A stretch of DNA of 64,000 nucleotides from Phocoena phocoena. Lineage: Eukaryota; Chordata; Mammalia; Artiodactyla; Phocoenidae. How positions within the stretch are numbered: the stretch's first letter is position 1; the number at the start of each line of letters is the position of its first letter. Below the pieces are notes generated by a model, which worked only from the letters and a program-made list of their open reading frames with translations, had not been told where the DNA came from and ran no database searches. A program made the translations under genes and the position numbers. Below, piece by piece: positions 9,971 through 19,532 of this stretch. Location of the stretch: positions 50,237,124-50,301,123 of the forward strand of contig NC_089226.1 of the NCBI RefSeq assembly GCF_963924675.1, read 5' to 3'.

Positions 9971-9999
<29 letters not shown>
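9971..9999. repeat. (GTT)n microsatellite
   Basis: About nine uninterrupted TTG/GTT triplets just 3' of the MLT1 LTR. A short (ATTTC)n-like patch follows at about 10043-10067. Confidence 0.95.
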
Positions 10000-10153
10000 T
10001 TTTGCATGCTTAAACAAGACTTATGTGACTATGCCATATATTATTTCATTTCACTTCATTTCATTTTAGGAAATACTAGGAAAGGGACTCTGAACAGATG
10101 TAACACAACCTCTAGAAGCTGTCCACAATTTGAGGGATGGACTGTCAGCAGCC

Positions 10154-10384
10154 AAGAATGCTAGGGAGGGCTTCCCTGGTGGCGCAGTGGTTGAGAGTCC
10201 GCCTGCCGATGCAGGGGATGCGGGTTTGTGCCCCGGTCTGGGAAGATCCCACATGCCGCGGAGTGGCTGGGCCCGTGAGCCATGGCCGCTGAGCCTGCGT
10301 GTCCGGAGCCTGTGCTCCGCAACGGGAGAGGCCACAATAGTGAGAGGCCCGCGTACCGCAAAAAAATAAAAAGAATGCTAGGGA
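10154..10384 (+). mobile_element. CHR SINE with perfect 14-bp target duplication
   Basis: AAGAATGCTAGGGA occurs at 10154-10167 and again at 10371-10384. Between them is a complete element of about 203 bp. The head 'CTTCCCTGGTGGCGCAGTGG' contains the pol III A box, a B-box-like 'GGGTTTGTGCCCC' follows, the body contains 'CATGCCGCGGAGTGGCTGG', and the tail is A-rich ('AAAAAAATAAA'). Perfect duplications point to a fairly recent insertion. Confidence 0.97.
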
Positions 10385-11365
10385 ACAGACTGGGCAGCTC
10401 AGTTCATGCCCAGGCTTGGTCAGAATGGGGTGCATCTGGCAGAGACTGCTGACTTGTTACGCACTCTGAGGCTCTTGTTGAACCTCATCACATCCAGCGT
10501 CACTTAGCTGCAAATCCTCAGCCTCTGGGCCAGGAAGGACCTACCAGGAAGGACAGTGCAAGGGGGTCCGCTCCTCACCAAGAAGTGGGTCTACTGGACA
10601 AGCATCTGTGTGCTCAAGTTGGTGCAGCCTTTCCCCTGTCTTCCTTGGTGTGTGCTTGATCGGTATGGCACTGCTTTTGCCCTGTCTCCCACTCATGTTT
10701 GGCCGTGTCTGGAGCTCTACTGGGACACCCAGTTCACTTAGCAGGGGCCTGGCCCTTTGTTTTCACTAGACTTGAGGCTTGTGAACGCAGGCATTGTGTG
10801 TGTCCTGTTCATTGTTGTACTTCCAGGGACTGTCTGTGTCTGACATACAGGGACTCAAACACTTATCAAGTGAACAAATTGTCAGCCCTCCTTGCTACTG
10901 GCAAGACTCTGTCCTTCCTTGCTACCAAATTCTCTGCCAGCTCCAGCCACTACTTCAAGATGCCTTCGAAGATGGCTTGGAACTAAAATGCTGCCTCTCA
11001 TGGAACTGCCGTTCCTGGATTCTAACAGCTCTGAATGTCTCACCTGCCCCTCTCATCCTCACTTCCCCTCAACACATTTCCAAGTCCAAGTCTCACTTGC
11101 CTCTGGGACCTTGTGACTAAGCTGCTTTCCTAGACCCTGATCCTAATCAGTATCTCTAGCCCTGTTCCAGTTTCTTTGTAATATTCACCCCACGAAAGAC
11201 CCCCACTTTTCATTTCCCAAAATGAGAAGTTTTTGTTAAAGTCAGAAATTAGTAGCATTCCTAAAAACACGTGAAATTAACTATATAAGTCATGATTCTA
11301 TTTGTTTGGCAGCAGTGTAAAAATAACTATTTTTTTCAAGGTCGAAAATAGTAGTAAAGAAATAT
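10385..11365. other. Intergenic with L2 3' fragment
   Basis: About 10745-10880 reads like an L2 (+) tail ('ACTTGAGGCTTGTGAACGCA', 'TGTTCATTGTTGTACTTCCA', then 'CTTATCAAGTGAACAAATTG'). The remainder has no recognised content. Open frames of 61-108 codons overlap each other here without any domain. Confidence 0.5.
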
Positions 11366-12430
11366 CAGTCAGGAGGAGGGATGTCAGTGAGATGACGGAA
11401 TAGGTGCTCCCAGTTTGTCTCCTTCACAGGAAGACCAACTAGCAACTGTGTACAACAAGACACCTCTGAAGATTCCAGAACCCGGGAGTGGGGTTGAAGC
11501 ATACGCTTGGATCACAGAAACCAGGAAAAACTGCATTAGAAGGGTAAGAGCAGGACTTCCCTTTGACTGCATTGCCCCTCCCCCAGGCTGGCCTGCCTCT
11601 GTACCTAGAAGGTCCCCCAGGGCCTACAACTTCTCCTGTGGGAAAAAGAGAGCTCAAGGTGGACATCCAGCTTCCCCAGCATTCCAGGATGCTTCCCAGG
11701 AGGCCCACTTCAGTCTTGCCTTACAGGAATCACTGGGGGAATCAGTAGGGTTAGACCAGCAGGGATCAGCTAGAGACGGAGGAGCGGATGAGGATCATAG
11801 TAAAGCAGCATGTATGTGGCTCTTGGCCGACTGTGTTGCTGCTGGTGGTGGCACCTGAGCAGAGAGCCCAGCTGGTGGCCATGCCTATCCACAGAGCTGA
11901 GGTAGTGCCCCTGTCTGGCCAGGGAGCTCTTTGGGCAGTTCTGTCCAGTTTGGGTCCACAGCCAATGGGCTTTCCAGCTGTAGATCTCATTCTATGGCCC
12001 CACCTGGACAGGGTGCCAAGCCCTCAGTCCGGCCTGGTTGCTGAGCGTAGCCTCCAGCCCTGCCTGACAAGAGGGCATGGGGAGAGAACCCTGAGCAGCC
12101 TCCGAGCCCAGTTTACTGCCCTGTTTGGGCAGGGAGCCAAGCCAGCAGCCCTACATAGCGTCAGAGCACAGACTGTGGCCTCACCCAACCAGAGAGGCTG
12201 GGCACTAATCCTGCCCAGTCTCAGAGCCTAAGGCCCAAGGTGATGATTGAGCATAGCTGGTGGCCCAACCCGATCAGGGAGCCGGGCCCACAGCAGAGCA
12301 CAGCCAGCGGCCTGTCCAACTGTGGATGACAGCCTGTGGCCCTACCAAACTATGGGACACAGCCTGTGGCCCTGTCTGATCATATAGTCAAGCCAGCTGC
12401 ATTTTATGAGGCTAGCATCTCCCTGATACC
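11366..12430 (+). mobile_element. Probable 5' UTR of an old L1M element, with degenerate tandem units
   Basis: The left part ('GTCAGTGAGATGACGGAATA', 'AGGAAGACCAACTAGCAACT', 'GGAGTGGGGTTGAAG') resembles the 5' end of old mammalian L1 elements. It is followed by about 600 bp of GC-rich, loosely repetitive sequence. At 12300-12388 there are three diverged units of about 30 bp, each starting ACAGCC. The 147-codon frames inside (11415-11858 and 11788-12231) reflect this composition and carry no domain. Family assignment rests on remembered motifs. Confidence 0.55.
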
Positions 12431-12437
12431 CCTGGAC

Positions 12438-12918
12438 TGAAAAACAATGCACAACCTAAAAGTTGAGAGTTATGTTTTATTCAGCAGGCAAAACTGAGGA
12501 CTTCAGCCCGGGACACAGCATCTCAGAGGAGAGATGCTTCCAAAGAGGTAAGGGAGGAGTCGGGATATGTGGGAGTTTTTGCGACAAAGGCCAGGTAGTT
12601 GGAACATCAAAAGATTACTGTTAACTGAAGAAAACCAGACATCTCAAGTTAAGGAATTTAGTGCTTTTCTGTGTGTGGGAAAATGCAAGGGTCTGGACTC
12701 ACTGAAATCATTCCTTTGAAATGCATGTCAGCTATCTGGGGCCAGTATCCCAGTGCTTTCTCACCCTGAACCCCCTCAGGGTGCGTAGTTGGGGGTGAGG
12801 GCTTGTCTATGGGCAGCCTATTTGTCTCTATCCTGAGTTCCCTCAGAGCTCACCGTCTGGGTGGCTGTAGCAGCTTTATGGCTGCAACATCTTTTTTTAT
12901 CTGATATGGCAGGCAACA
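12438..12918. mobile_element. LTR-like insertion, family not identified
   Basis: A block of about 480 bp begins TG (12438) and ends CA (12918). It contains 'GTTGAGAGTTATGTTTTATT' and 'CCCGGGACACAGCATCTCAG', text I associate with artiodactyl endogenous-retrovirus LTRs. It lies between two pieces that both look like L1M, so it probably inserted into that relic. I cannot see a convincing target duplication. Confidence 0.5.
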
Positions 12919-12924
12919 ATTTTT

Positions 12925-13080
12925 CCATTGACATACCAAAGCCAGATAACAACGCTCTAAGAAAAGAAAATTAAAGGCCATATCCCTGAGGAATACTGAA
13001 GCAAAATCCTCAACAAAATATTAACAACTCAAATTCAACGGTACATTAAAGGGATCATACATTATGATTAAGTGCAATTT
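12925..13080 (+). mobile_element. L1M ORF2 fragment
   Basis: 'GAAGCAAAATCCTCAACAAA', 'ATATTAACAACTCAAATTC' and 'GGGATCATACATTATGATTA' match the L1 reverse-transcriptase region on the sense strand. Only about 150 bp remain. Confidence 0.7.
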
Positions 13081-13883
13081 TTTCCATCAATCAGTTCACG
13101 TCTGACCAGGAGAATCCCTAGTATCTACCTTCACAGAAGACAAGAACACAGTAACAGCACGCGGTAAGCAGGGACTTGGAGCAGGAGTGGTCTAACTTGC
13201 ATGAACAAAACCATAATTTGGGGACAACTTACAGCCAGGCTTCTTTATGTTTAATTAATTGCTCAACCACCTACTGCCTTATTTGCATGAATTCTTAGTA
13301 TCTCTCTGCTAGAGTCTTCCCCTCACCCCAGAGCATGCCAGAACCTGGATGCTTACACGGTCCAATAGACATATAGTCCAAAAAGGGGATTCAGACTGGC
13401 TTTGCCATTCAAGTGAGTCTAGAACTGGGGTCTATAAATCTGCTACTGTCATTGCTTGTCATGCAGCTCGGTTTCACAGAGTTGTACAGGTCATATACAC
13501 TGTGGAGCTTACACACCCAAGGAGATGAGTGGAAACTAAAATCCAGCCTGTGCTTACTGTTGGGCTACTAAACTGGCACCCAAGGAAGGGGATGCCGCCT
13601 TCTTTTTAAATTTATACAAAGATGCTAAATAGGTAGCTCTGACCCTGGGTGTCACCACTGAAAACTGGTCTTACTCAGAAGAACAGACCTGTTGGTGCAG
13701 CTGAACCCATTTGCTGCAAAAGTCCCATGTGCATTGTGGGAAGACAATCTCCTCCCAGGAGCACCAGGTCAGGACTAGTCTGTAACCGCTACCTCAGGGA
13801 CCAATACCACCAACACTCCCCTTCTCTCTTTCTAGGATCTACTTGGATCATCAGCTTTTCCTTTTAAACCCTTTCCCTGAACT
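13081..13883. other. Intergenic, no recognised element
   Basis: No family recognised. The stretch may be a decayed retroviral remnant because it lies between L1M and LTR debris, but no motif supports a specific call. Confidence 0.45.
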
Positions 13884-14457
13884 ATGGGTGTTATGGTTTG
13901 AATGTGTGTGTCCCCTCAAATCCGTATGTTGAAACCTTAATCTCCAATGTTGTGGTATTTGGAGTTGGGGACTTTGGGAGTTAATTAGGTCATGAGGATG
14001 GCCTTTTTTTTTTTTTTGTGGTATGCGGGCCTCTCACTGTTGTGGCCTCTCCCGTTGCGGAGCACAGGCTCCAGATGCACAGGCTCAGCGGCCATGGCTC
14101 ACGGGCCTAGCCGCTCCACGGCATGTGGGATCCTCCAGGACCGGGGCACGAACCCATGTCCCCTGCATCAACAGGCGGACTCTCAACCACTGCGCCACCA
14201 GGGAAGCCCGAGGATGGCGCTTTTATGAATGGAATTAGTGCTTTTAAAAGAAGAGGCAAGAAAGCTAGCTCACTCTCTTCCTTGTCCTCTACTGTGAGGA
14301 CACAGAAAGAAGCAGGGGTCTTACCAAGAACCCCACCATGCTGGCACCCTGATCTCAAACCTTCCGCCTCTGGAACTAGGAGAAATATATGTCTATGGTT
14401 TAAGCCGCCCGTTCTATGGTAACTGTTATAGCCGCCCGAGCTGACTAAGGCAATGGG
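13884..14457 (+). mobile_element. MLT1 solo LTR with 5-bp target duplication, split by a CHR SINE
   Basis: The LTR runs from TGTTATGGTTTGAATG (13889) to GAGCTGACTAAGGCA (14452). It is flanked by the 5-bp repeat ATGGG (13884-13888 and 14453-14457), the size expected for this class. Internal MLT1 text is clear ('CATGCTGGCACCCTGATCTC', 'GGTTTAAGCCGCCCG'). A CHR SINE at 14003-14219 interrupts it. Without the SINE the LTR is about 340 bp. Confidence 0.92.
13994..14228 (-). mobile_element. CHR SINE nested in the MLT1 LTR
   Basis: The 9-bp duplication GAGGATGGC (13994-14002 and 14220-14228) flanks a complete minus-strand CHR SINE, starting with a T15 run on this strand and ending 'CCACCAGGGAAGCCC'. 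It postdates the LTR it interrupts. Confidence 0.96.
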
Positions 14458-14509
14458 GCCCCTCATTTTTAAGGGAGGCTTCCTCAGGGTTCACAGTTGA
14501 TTTCCTGTT

Positions 14510-14872
14510 CCAGTCTATTCTTTCTTTAATTTTTAAAAATTTTATTTATTTATTTTTGGCTGCGTTGGGTCTTTCTCTAGTTGTGGTGAGCGGGGCCTAC
14601 TCTTCGTTGCGGTGTGTGGGCTTCTCATTGCGGTGGCTTCTCTTGTTGCAGAGCATGGGCTCTAGGCACGTGGGCTTCAGTAGTTGTGACATGCGGGCTC
14701 AGTAGTTGTGGCTTGTGGGCTCTAGAGCGCAGGCTCAGTAGTTGTGGCACACGGGCTTAGTTGCTCTGTGGCATGTGGGATTTTCCCGTAGCAGGGCTTG
14801 AACCCATGTCCCCTGCGTTGGCAGGCGGATTCTTAACCACTGCACCACCAGGGAAGTTCCCCAGCCTATTCT
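14510..14872 (-). mobile_element. Long-form CHR SINE with 12-bp target duplication
   Basis: CCAGTCTATTCT (14510-14521) and CCAGCCTATTCT (14861-14872) differ at one base. The element of about 339 bp carries 'TTTTTGGCTGCGTTGGGTC', repeated 'CAGTAGTTGTGG' motifs and 'GCACCACCAGGGAAG'. The single mismatch in the duplication suggests it is older than the short-form copies. Confidence 0.93.
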
Positions 14873-14959
14873 AACCTAGCTGGCAACTCCTACCTTCTGG
14901 TAGGGGCCACTGTGGGTGGGTCCTGGCTACATTTCTTAGGTGGTCTGAGCGTTGAGGGG

Positions 14960-15154
14960 CATCTTTGGAGCCAGGCAGTCAGACAGAACTGAATGTTAAT
15001 TCCTGCATTACTCTCTTAGCTGTGTGCCCTTGGGCAGAATAGTAAACCAGAGCTTCAGCTTTCTCTTCTGACAAATGGCAATAATGATATAACATAGGGT
15101 TGTGGCTCCATAGATGATGTATATAGAGACCCAGGCACTACATAAAGACCCTTT
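14960..15154 (+). mobile_element. MIR SINE
   Basis: 'TTTGGAGCCAGGCAGTCAGA', 'CTTAGCTGTGTGCCCTTGG' and 'GACAAATGGCAATAATGATA' are sense MIR landmarks. An L1 fragment is inserted immediately to the right. Confidence 0.8.
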
Positions 15155-15522
15155 TAAACCTGTCACTCTTTTTTTGTTTACATCTTTATTGGAGTATAAT
15201 TGCTTTACAATGGTGTTAGTTTCTGCTTTATAACAAAGTGAATCAGTTATACATATACATATGTTCCCATATCTCTTCCCTCTTGCGTCTCCCTCCCTCC
15301 CACCCTTCCTATCCCACCCCTCTAGGTGGTCACAAAGCACCAAGCTGATCTCCCTGTGCTATGCGGCTGCTTCCTACTAGCTATCTATTTTACGTTTGAT
15401 AGTGTATATATGTCCATACCACTTTCTCGCTTTGTCACAGCTTACCCTTTCCCCTCCCCATATCCTCAAGTCCATTCTCTGTGTCTTTATTCCTGTCTTA
15501 CCCCTATAAACCTGTCACTCTT
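15155..15522 (-). mobile_element. 5'-truncated L1 3' end with 16-bp target duplication
   Basis: TAAACCTGTCACTCTT (15155-15170) recurs at 15507-15522. The insert of 336 bp begins with a T-rich tail and 'ACATCTTTATTGGAGTATAA', the cetartiodactyl L1 3' UTR in reverse. The perfect duplication makes it a clear target-primed insertion. Confidence 0.96.
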
Positions 15523-15659
15523 ACTGTAGCTACTATTGCCCAGAGAGGCCTCAGTAGAGAGCAGGAAAAGTGCCTCAGACTTTGCGGTCGTTTCTCTTCC
15601 CTGCATCCCGTGAGGAAGGGCTCTGGATGCCCCGAGATTTTCATCTCAGGATTTAAAAG

Positions 15660-16090
15660 GTCACTAGAAGCTCTGGCACTGAAAACGCCCGATCCCTCCA
15701 CAATGACTCGGAATCCGTGACTAACGGGCCCCTTCACATGAGCTGGTTCCTAAAGAAGCGATGGCGGCAGAGGGAGACTTTACCCCAGAAGACAAAACGA
15801 AACCGGCACAAAGGACTCGCAGCGGCGGCGGGCGGGAGTGGTGCATCCTGCCCACGCTCTGCGCACTGGTCCTTCTCCCGCCCGGGCCTCCCTCCGAGGG
15901 CTCGATGGCGGGTGGTCAGCTTTGGGCCCGGGGAGGTGCAGGACGCCCGAGTCCTGGGTGCGGAGTGCTGCTCAGAATCCGATCTCTCAATCAGTTCTGC
16001 CCGTGACAGCAGGATTTCATTGCGTGGCAGGGACCAAAGTGCCCAGAGAACCCCGGACACGTTTGAACAGTAACCCAGCACTCGGGCGGA
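15660..16090. promoter_or_regulatory. Orphan CpG island
   Basis: By hand I count about 32 CpG in these 430 bp at roughly 58% GC, so observed/expected CpG is well above 0.6. No CHR SINE or other CpG-rich repeat covers it. It includes a run of CG-containing triplets at 15819-15835 and GC-box-like 'GGCGGGCGGG'. Frames of 80-118 codons are open on both strands, as expected from GC content, and encode nothing recognisable. It could be the promoter of an unannotated transcript or a developmental regulatory element about 11 kb downstream of FAM181B. Confidence 0.65.
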
Positions 16091-16410
16091 ATCTGAATCA
16101 CCTTGGCAAAGGCCTGGGTCATGGGTGGCTGCCAGAGCAGCCGCTCACTCCCTCGGTGGCATGAGGAAACAGGGAGCCTGCAGTCTGACCTTAATTACTG
16201 TCCTCTCTCTGAGCGGAGGTAGGGGTGGGGAGCTTACCTTAGCTCCTGTGTGCCACTGCACACCAACAACCAAGAGCAAGCTGGAACACAGTGGAGACTT
16301 GGGAAACAATCACAGCTACACCAGCTGCGTCTGGACCTGCACTGGGCACAGACCCAGGCAGACCTGTGCTGAATTCTGTTCCGGCCTTTTCCTAGTGATG
16401 CCATTGGTAG
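16091..16410. other. Intergenic, no recognised element
   Basis: Moderately GC-rich continuation of the CpG island flank. No repeat family or gene is recognised. Confidence 0.4.
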
Positions 16411-16414
16411 TTAC

Positions 16415-16765
16415 AGAACCTTTCTGAGTGTTGGTTTTCTCATCTGGAGAGTGCGAATAAAAACATTCCCTGCTGTTCAGGGCAGGTCTGACCATAAGAA
16501 ATCATGTATATAGCTATTGGCAAAGGGTCAGGAACACAGCAGACTCCCAGGCAATGGTCGGTATCCTTGTTTCTTACTGGGATGCAACCAACTCTGCTAC
16601 TTACAAGCACTGGGTAAGTCAAGTCACTTGACCATTTTTGAGTATCATCTATAAAACGAGGACACTGGTGTCTCCACATGATGGTTGTGAGATGAACTGA
16701 AACGTAAACAGCCAGTCTGCCACAGTGTCTGCAGCGTTCAAGGCGTTTAGTAAATATTAGCAGAA
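16415..16765 (+). mobile_element. Two MIR SINEs in tandem
   Basis: The first (about 16415-16570) has 'TTTCTCATCTGGAGAGTGCG'. The second (about 16580-16765) has 'CTCTGCTACTTACAAGCACT', 'CACTTGACCATTTTTGAG' and 'CATCTATAAAACGAGGACAC', ending near 'GTTTAGTAAATATT'. Both are in sense orientation and diverged. Confidence 0.7.
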
Positions 16766-17465
16766 TCTGAAAATCATGGGGTCAGAGAAGATGATCCCCT
16801 CCTTAGCTGTGAATTTATTTCCATTTCACCTGGAGTCTGAGGAAGATCAAAGTCCCGTTGGCTCTCTAATGGTTCCCAACTCTAAGCTAATGCTTGTAGC
16901 TGACTTCTAGGTCAGTTTGATATCATTTCTTCTGCATGAGACTTGTCATTTCCTTTCGGCTAAGGGAAAAGTTTCCAACGTAAGAGCAAATCATGGCGAG
17001 CAGAATGGTCCTCAGTCCTGACTGACCTTCAGAATCACCTGTAGTGAGGCAAGGGCTCACCAACACTCCCTGAAGGGACTGGTTCAGCTGGGCCAGGCTC
17101 GGAGCCCACTTTGAAGACCACTGTTTTGTGCCATGTGCTTCTCATAGGGTGCTGAGGACCGGCTGCTTCTTCTATTACCTGCTTGGTCCTCAGCCTCTGT
17201 CAATATCTTTTTTGTTTTTCTATTTTCTTTATTCACATAGTTGACAAAATGTACCACTAGAGCATGTACAAGTTAGGGCTAATCTTGACACTGGACAAAG
17301 TTATAGGGTCACGTTTGATGGGAGAGAGGAAATAGTTCTTTTCTAAACATTTAAAAAGAATTTAAATATTTATACTCTATGTGGCAGCAAGCAGATAAAA
17401 TTGGCCTTTGGGCCAATTAAAGTGTTTGGTGTTAAGTTTAAAAAGGCTGTTTTAAGAGGAAATCT
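16766..17465. other. Intergenic; weak hAT-like remnant at about 17010-17130
   Basis: 'CAGAATCACCTGTAGTGAGG' and 'CCCACTTTGAAGACCACTG' resemble the ends of MER-type hAT elements but the middle has decayed. The rest is unassigned and AT-rich toward the right. Confidence 0.4.
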
Positions 17466-17830
17466 GGAAATGTGGATTATAGCCTTGGCAGGTTCCTAAA
17501 CTTCCCTGAATCTCAGTATTTTCCTCTGTGAGATGAATATAGTGAAGACACTACCTGTCCCGTTTACTTCATTATGCCATAGTGAGGAGGGAGGGAATCA
17601 AAGAATTGGCAGTGTTTTGTAAAATGCAGAGCACAGAACAATGGAAAGAATCACAAATTCTGCATCTGCCTCTAACTTACCTTGTGACCTGGGGCAAGTT
17701 AATTTTCATTTTAGTCCCTCGGTTTTCCCACCTGCAAAGTGGGACCAACCATGCCTAATGTCCGTCTCAGTGGGATGTCTTGGGGACAAAATAGAGGGTG
17801 TTTGTGAAAGCACTTGGAAAAGCCGGAAAC
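17466..17830 (+). mobile_element. Two MIR SINEs in tandem
   Basis: The first (about 17466-17640) contains 'CCTGAATCTCAGTATTTTCC'. The second (about 17641-17830) contains 'CTTACCTTGTGACCTGGGGC' and 'CACCTGCAAAGTGGGACC'. Both are in sense orientation. Together with the pair at 16.4-16.8 kb they make a local MIR cluster. Confidence 0.72.
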
Positions 17831-18435
17831 CTGTCTTAAATGGCTGTAGTGTTAGAGTCTCCACTTCACGAGGATGAAATGAAGTTAGTGTGGGGCAATG
17901 TCCCACTGAGCATCCGGGGCAGAGCTGGGGTTCTAACCAGGCCTGGTGGGCTCAGTGTCTGCCTCCGGTGGACATTCCCAGTGCCCTTTGTAACTGCGCT
18001 GCCTTCTCTTTTCTCTCAGTTGCTAATCTTTCTGAGGTGCAGGCAGGCCCAGACCCATTCTTTGGGTGAGGCCAGGAAGAATAGGGCCATTTACATCTCT
18101 GTTCAGGTACTGGAAAATCCTTTTATCCTGCATCGCTGAAAAGCATCTGAGGTAAAAACTTGGGGAATCCAAAGGCCTAAAGAGCCACCTAGTGATGACA
18201 CATGCAAAGGACTCTTTCATCAGTAGCTTCATGGGCATAGAGGTAATAGGGATGCAGTTGTTTTCTTCCTCTCTTAAATTTGTGCCTACCCTGGCAACCA
18301 CCGAACGGAGATTGATGTAACTGTGCCTCTTCGCTGCTTGTAAACCGGATTGCCGAGTGATGCTGAATGAAAGCTGGGAATTCCTGCAGACCTGAACTGC
18401 TACAAAGCACGGTTTCCACTCTCAGCTCCCAATTT
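17831..18435. other. Intergenic, no recognised element
   Basis: No gene or clear repeat. Frames near 100 codons are open in both directions without recognisable domains. Confidence 0.45.
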
Positions 18436-18439
18436 GTAG

Positions 18440-18800
18440 TTAGATGCGTGCATCTGACTGAGTTTTAGGTGATGGAATGTGAGTGAAAGTGATGTGCTTC
18501 ACTTGTAGGTTGGCCCCCCTAAAGCTTCCCTTGTGTGATCCTCCATGCTTTTTCTCCTTTGTGGTTTGATGCAAATGGGCATGGCAGTCTTGGAATTCAT
18601 GCGCTGAAGGTGGAGCCACAAGATGAAAGGAATCTAGATCTCCAAGTCATTATTTAGAGGACAGCTGCCAGTCAATGAAGAAAACTTCTTTTGGACTTTA
18701 TATGAGCAAGAAATAAACCTGTATTGTGCTTCAGCTGTAAGTCATCTTTGCGTTTGTTTGTTACAGAAGTTAGAGTGAAGTTAACCAATACAGGTGTGCC
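18440..18800 (+). mobile_element. MLT1-type LTR, 3' part
   Basis: 'GTGGAGCCACAAGATGAAAG', 'GGACTTTATATGAGCAAGAA', 'ATAAACCTGTATTGTG' and 'GTTTGTTACAGAAGTTAG' follow the layout of older MLT1 LTR 3' halves, with the AATAAA-like LTR signal. The 5' boundary is uncertain. Confidence 0.65.
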
Positions 18801-18844
18801 TGCTGGTTATGCTAATCAGATCAACAATGGGAATTAGAGACAGG

Positions 18845-18874
18845 TTTACCATGGTTTACCATGGTTTACCATGA
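18845..18874. repeat. Three-copy 10-bp tandem repeat
   Basis: The unit TTTACCATGG occurs three times in a row (18845, 18855, 18865), the last copy ending in A instead of G. Each unit contains CCATGG, so the array is also rich in short palindromes. Confidence 0.95.
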
Positions 18875-18934
18875 AGCCAATGAAACTGTGTCTTTAGGGT
18901 TCTTCACTTGCACAGGACCCTTCCAAGGCCCAGG

Positions 18935-18980
18935 GCGTGTGTATCTGCATGTGTGAGTGTGTGTGTTTGTGTGTGTGTGG
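18935..18980. repeat. Imperfect (TG)n microsatellite
   Basis: GT/TG dinucleotides with a few interruptions. Confidence 0.9.
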
Positions 18981-19135
18981 TCCCCTGGCAATATATTCAT
19001 ATGGTTATGTTTTGTGCAATTTGTAGAAGTAAGATATCCTTAACTGCATGCAGCTGGTTAGGATGACTGTCTCCTACCTTTTCAGCTTCCCTCCATCACA
19101 ATTTCCTTTGTATTGTATTCTATTGGAGGGCCATG

Positions 19136-19532
19136 GGAATTTTTCTCATAATTTTTATTTATTAAAAAAATTATTTGTATATATATATATATTTTATTTT
19201 TGGCTGCATTGGGTCCTCATTGCTGTGTGTGGGCTTTCTCTAGTTGTGGCGAGCAGGGGCTACTCTTCGTCACGGTGCGTGGGCTTCTCATTGTGGCAGT
19301 TTCTCTTGCTGCAGAACACGGGCTCTAGGTGCGCGGGCCTCAGTAGTTGTGGCGTACGGGCTCAGTAGTTGTGGCTTGTGGGCTCTAGAGCGCAGGCTTA
19401 GTAGTTGGGGTGCATGGGCTTAGTTGCTCCGTGGCACGTGGGATCTTCCCAGACCAGGGATCGAGCCCTGTCCCCTGCATTGGCAGGTGGATTCTTAACT
19501 GCTGCACCACCCGGGAAGTCCCGGAATTTTTT
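19136..19532 (-). mobile_element. Long-form CHR SINE
   Basis: GGAATTTTT-type sequence flanks the element on both sides (from 19136 and from 19523). The body reads 'TTTTTGGCTGCATTGGGTCC', with repeated 'CAGTAGTTGTGG' and ending 'CACCCGGGAAGTCC'. An (AT)n run sits inside the tail at about 19177-19192. Confidence 0.92.

Noticed and set aside
10168..10370. tRNA-like sequence with A and B boxes
   Set aside because: This is the tRNA-Glu-derived head of a CHR SINE, without an acceptor stem or mature tRNA fold. The same holds for the other CHR copies, so no tRNA gene is called.
11415..12231. Two 147-codon plus-strand frames
   Set aside because: They fall in L1M-like repetitive GC-rich sequence and translate to compositionally biased text with no domain.
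15717..16081. 118- and 115-codon frames in the orphan CpG island
   Set aside because: Open on both strands at once and without homology I recognise. The CpG island itself is of interest, but a protein is not supported.
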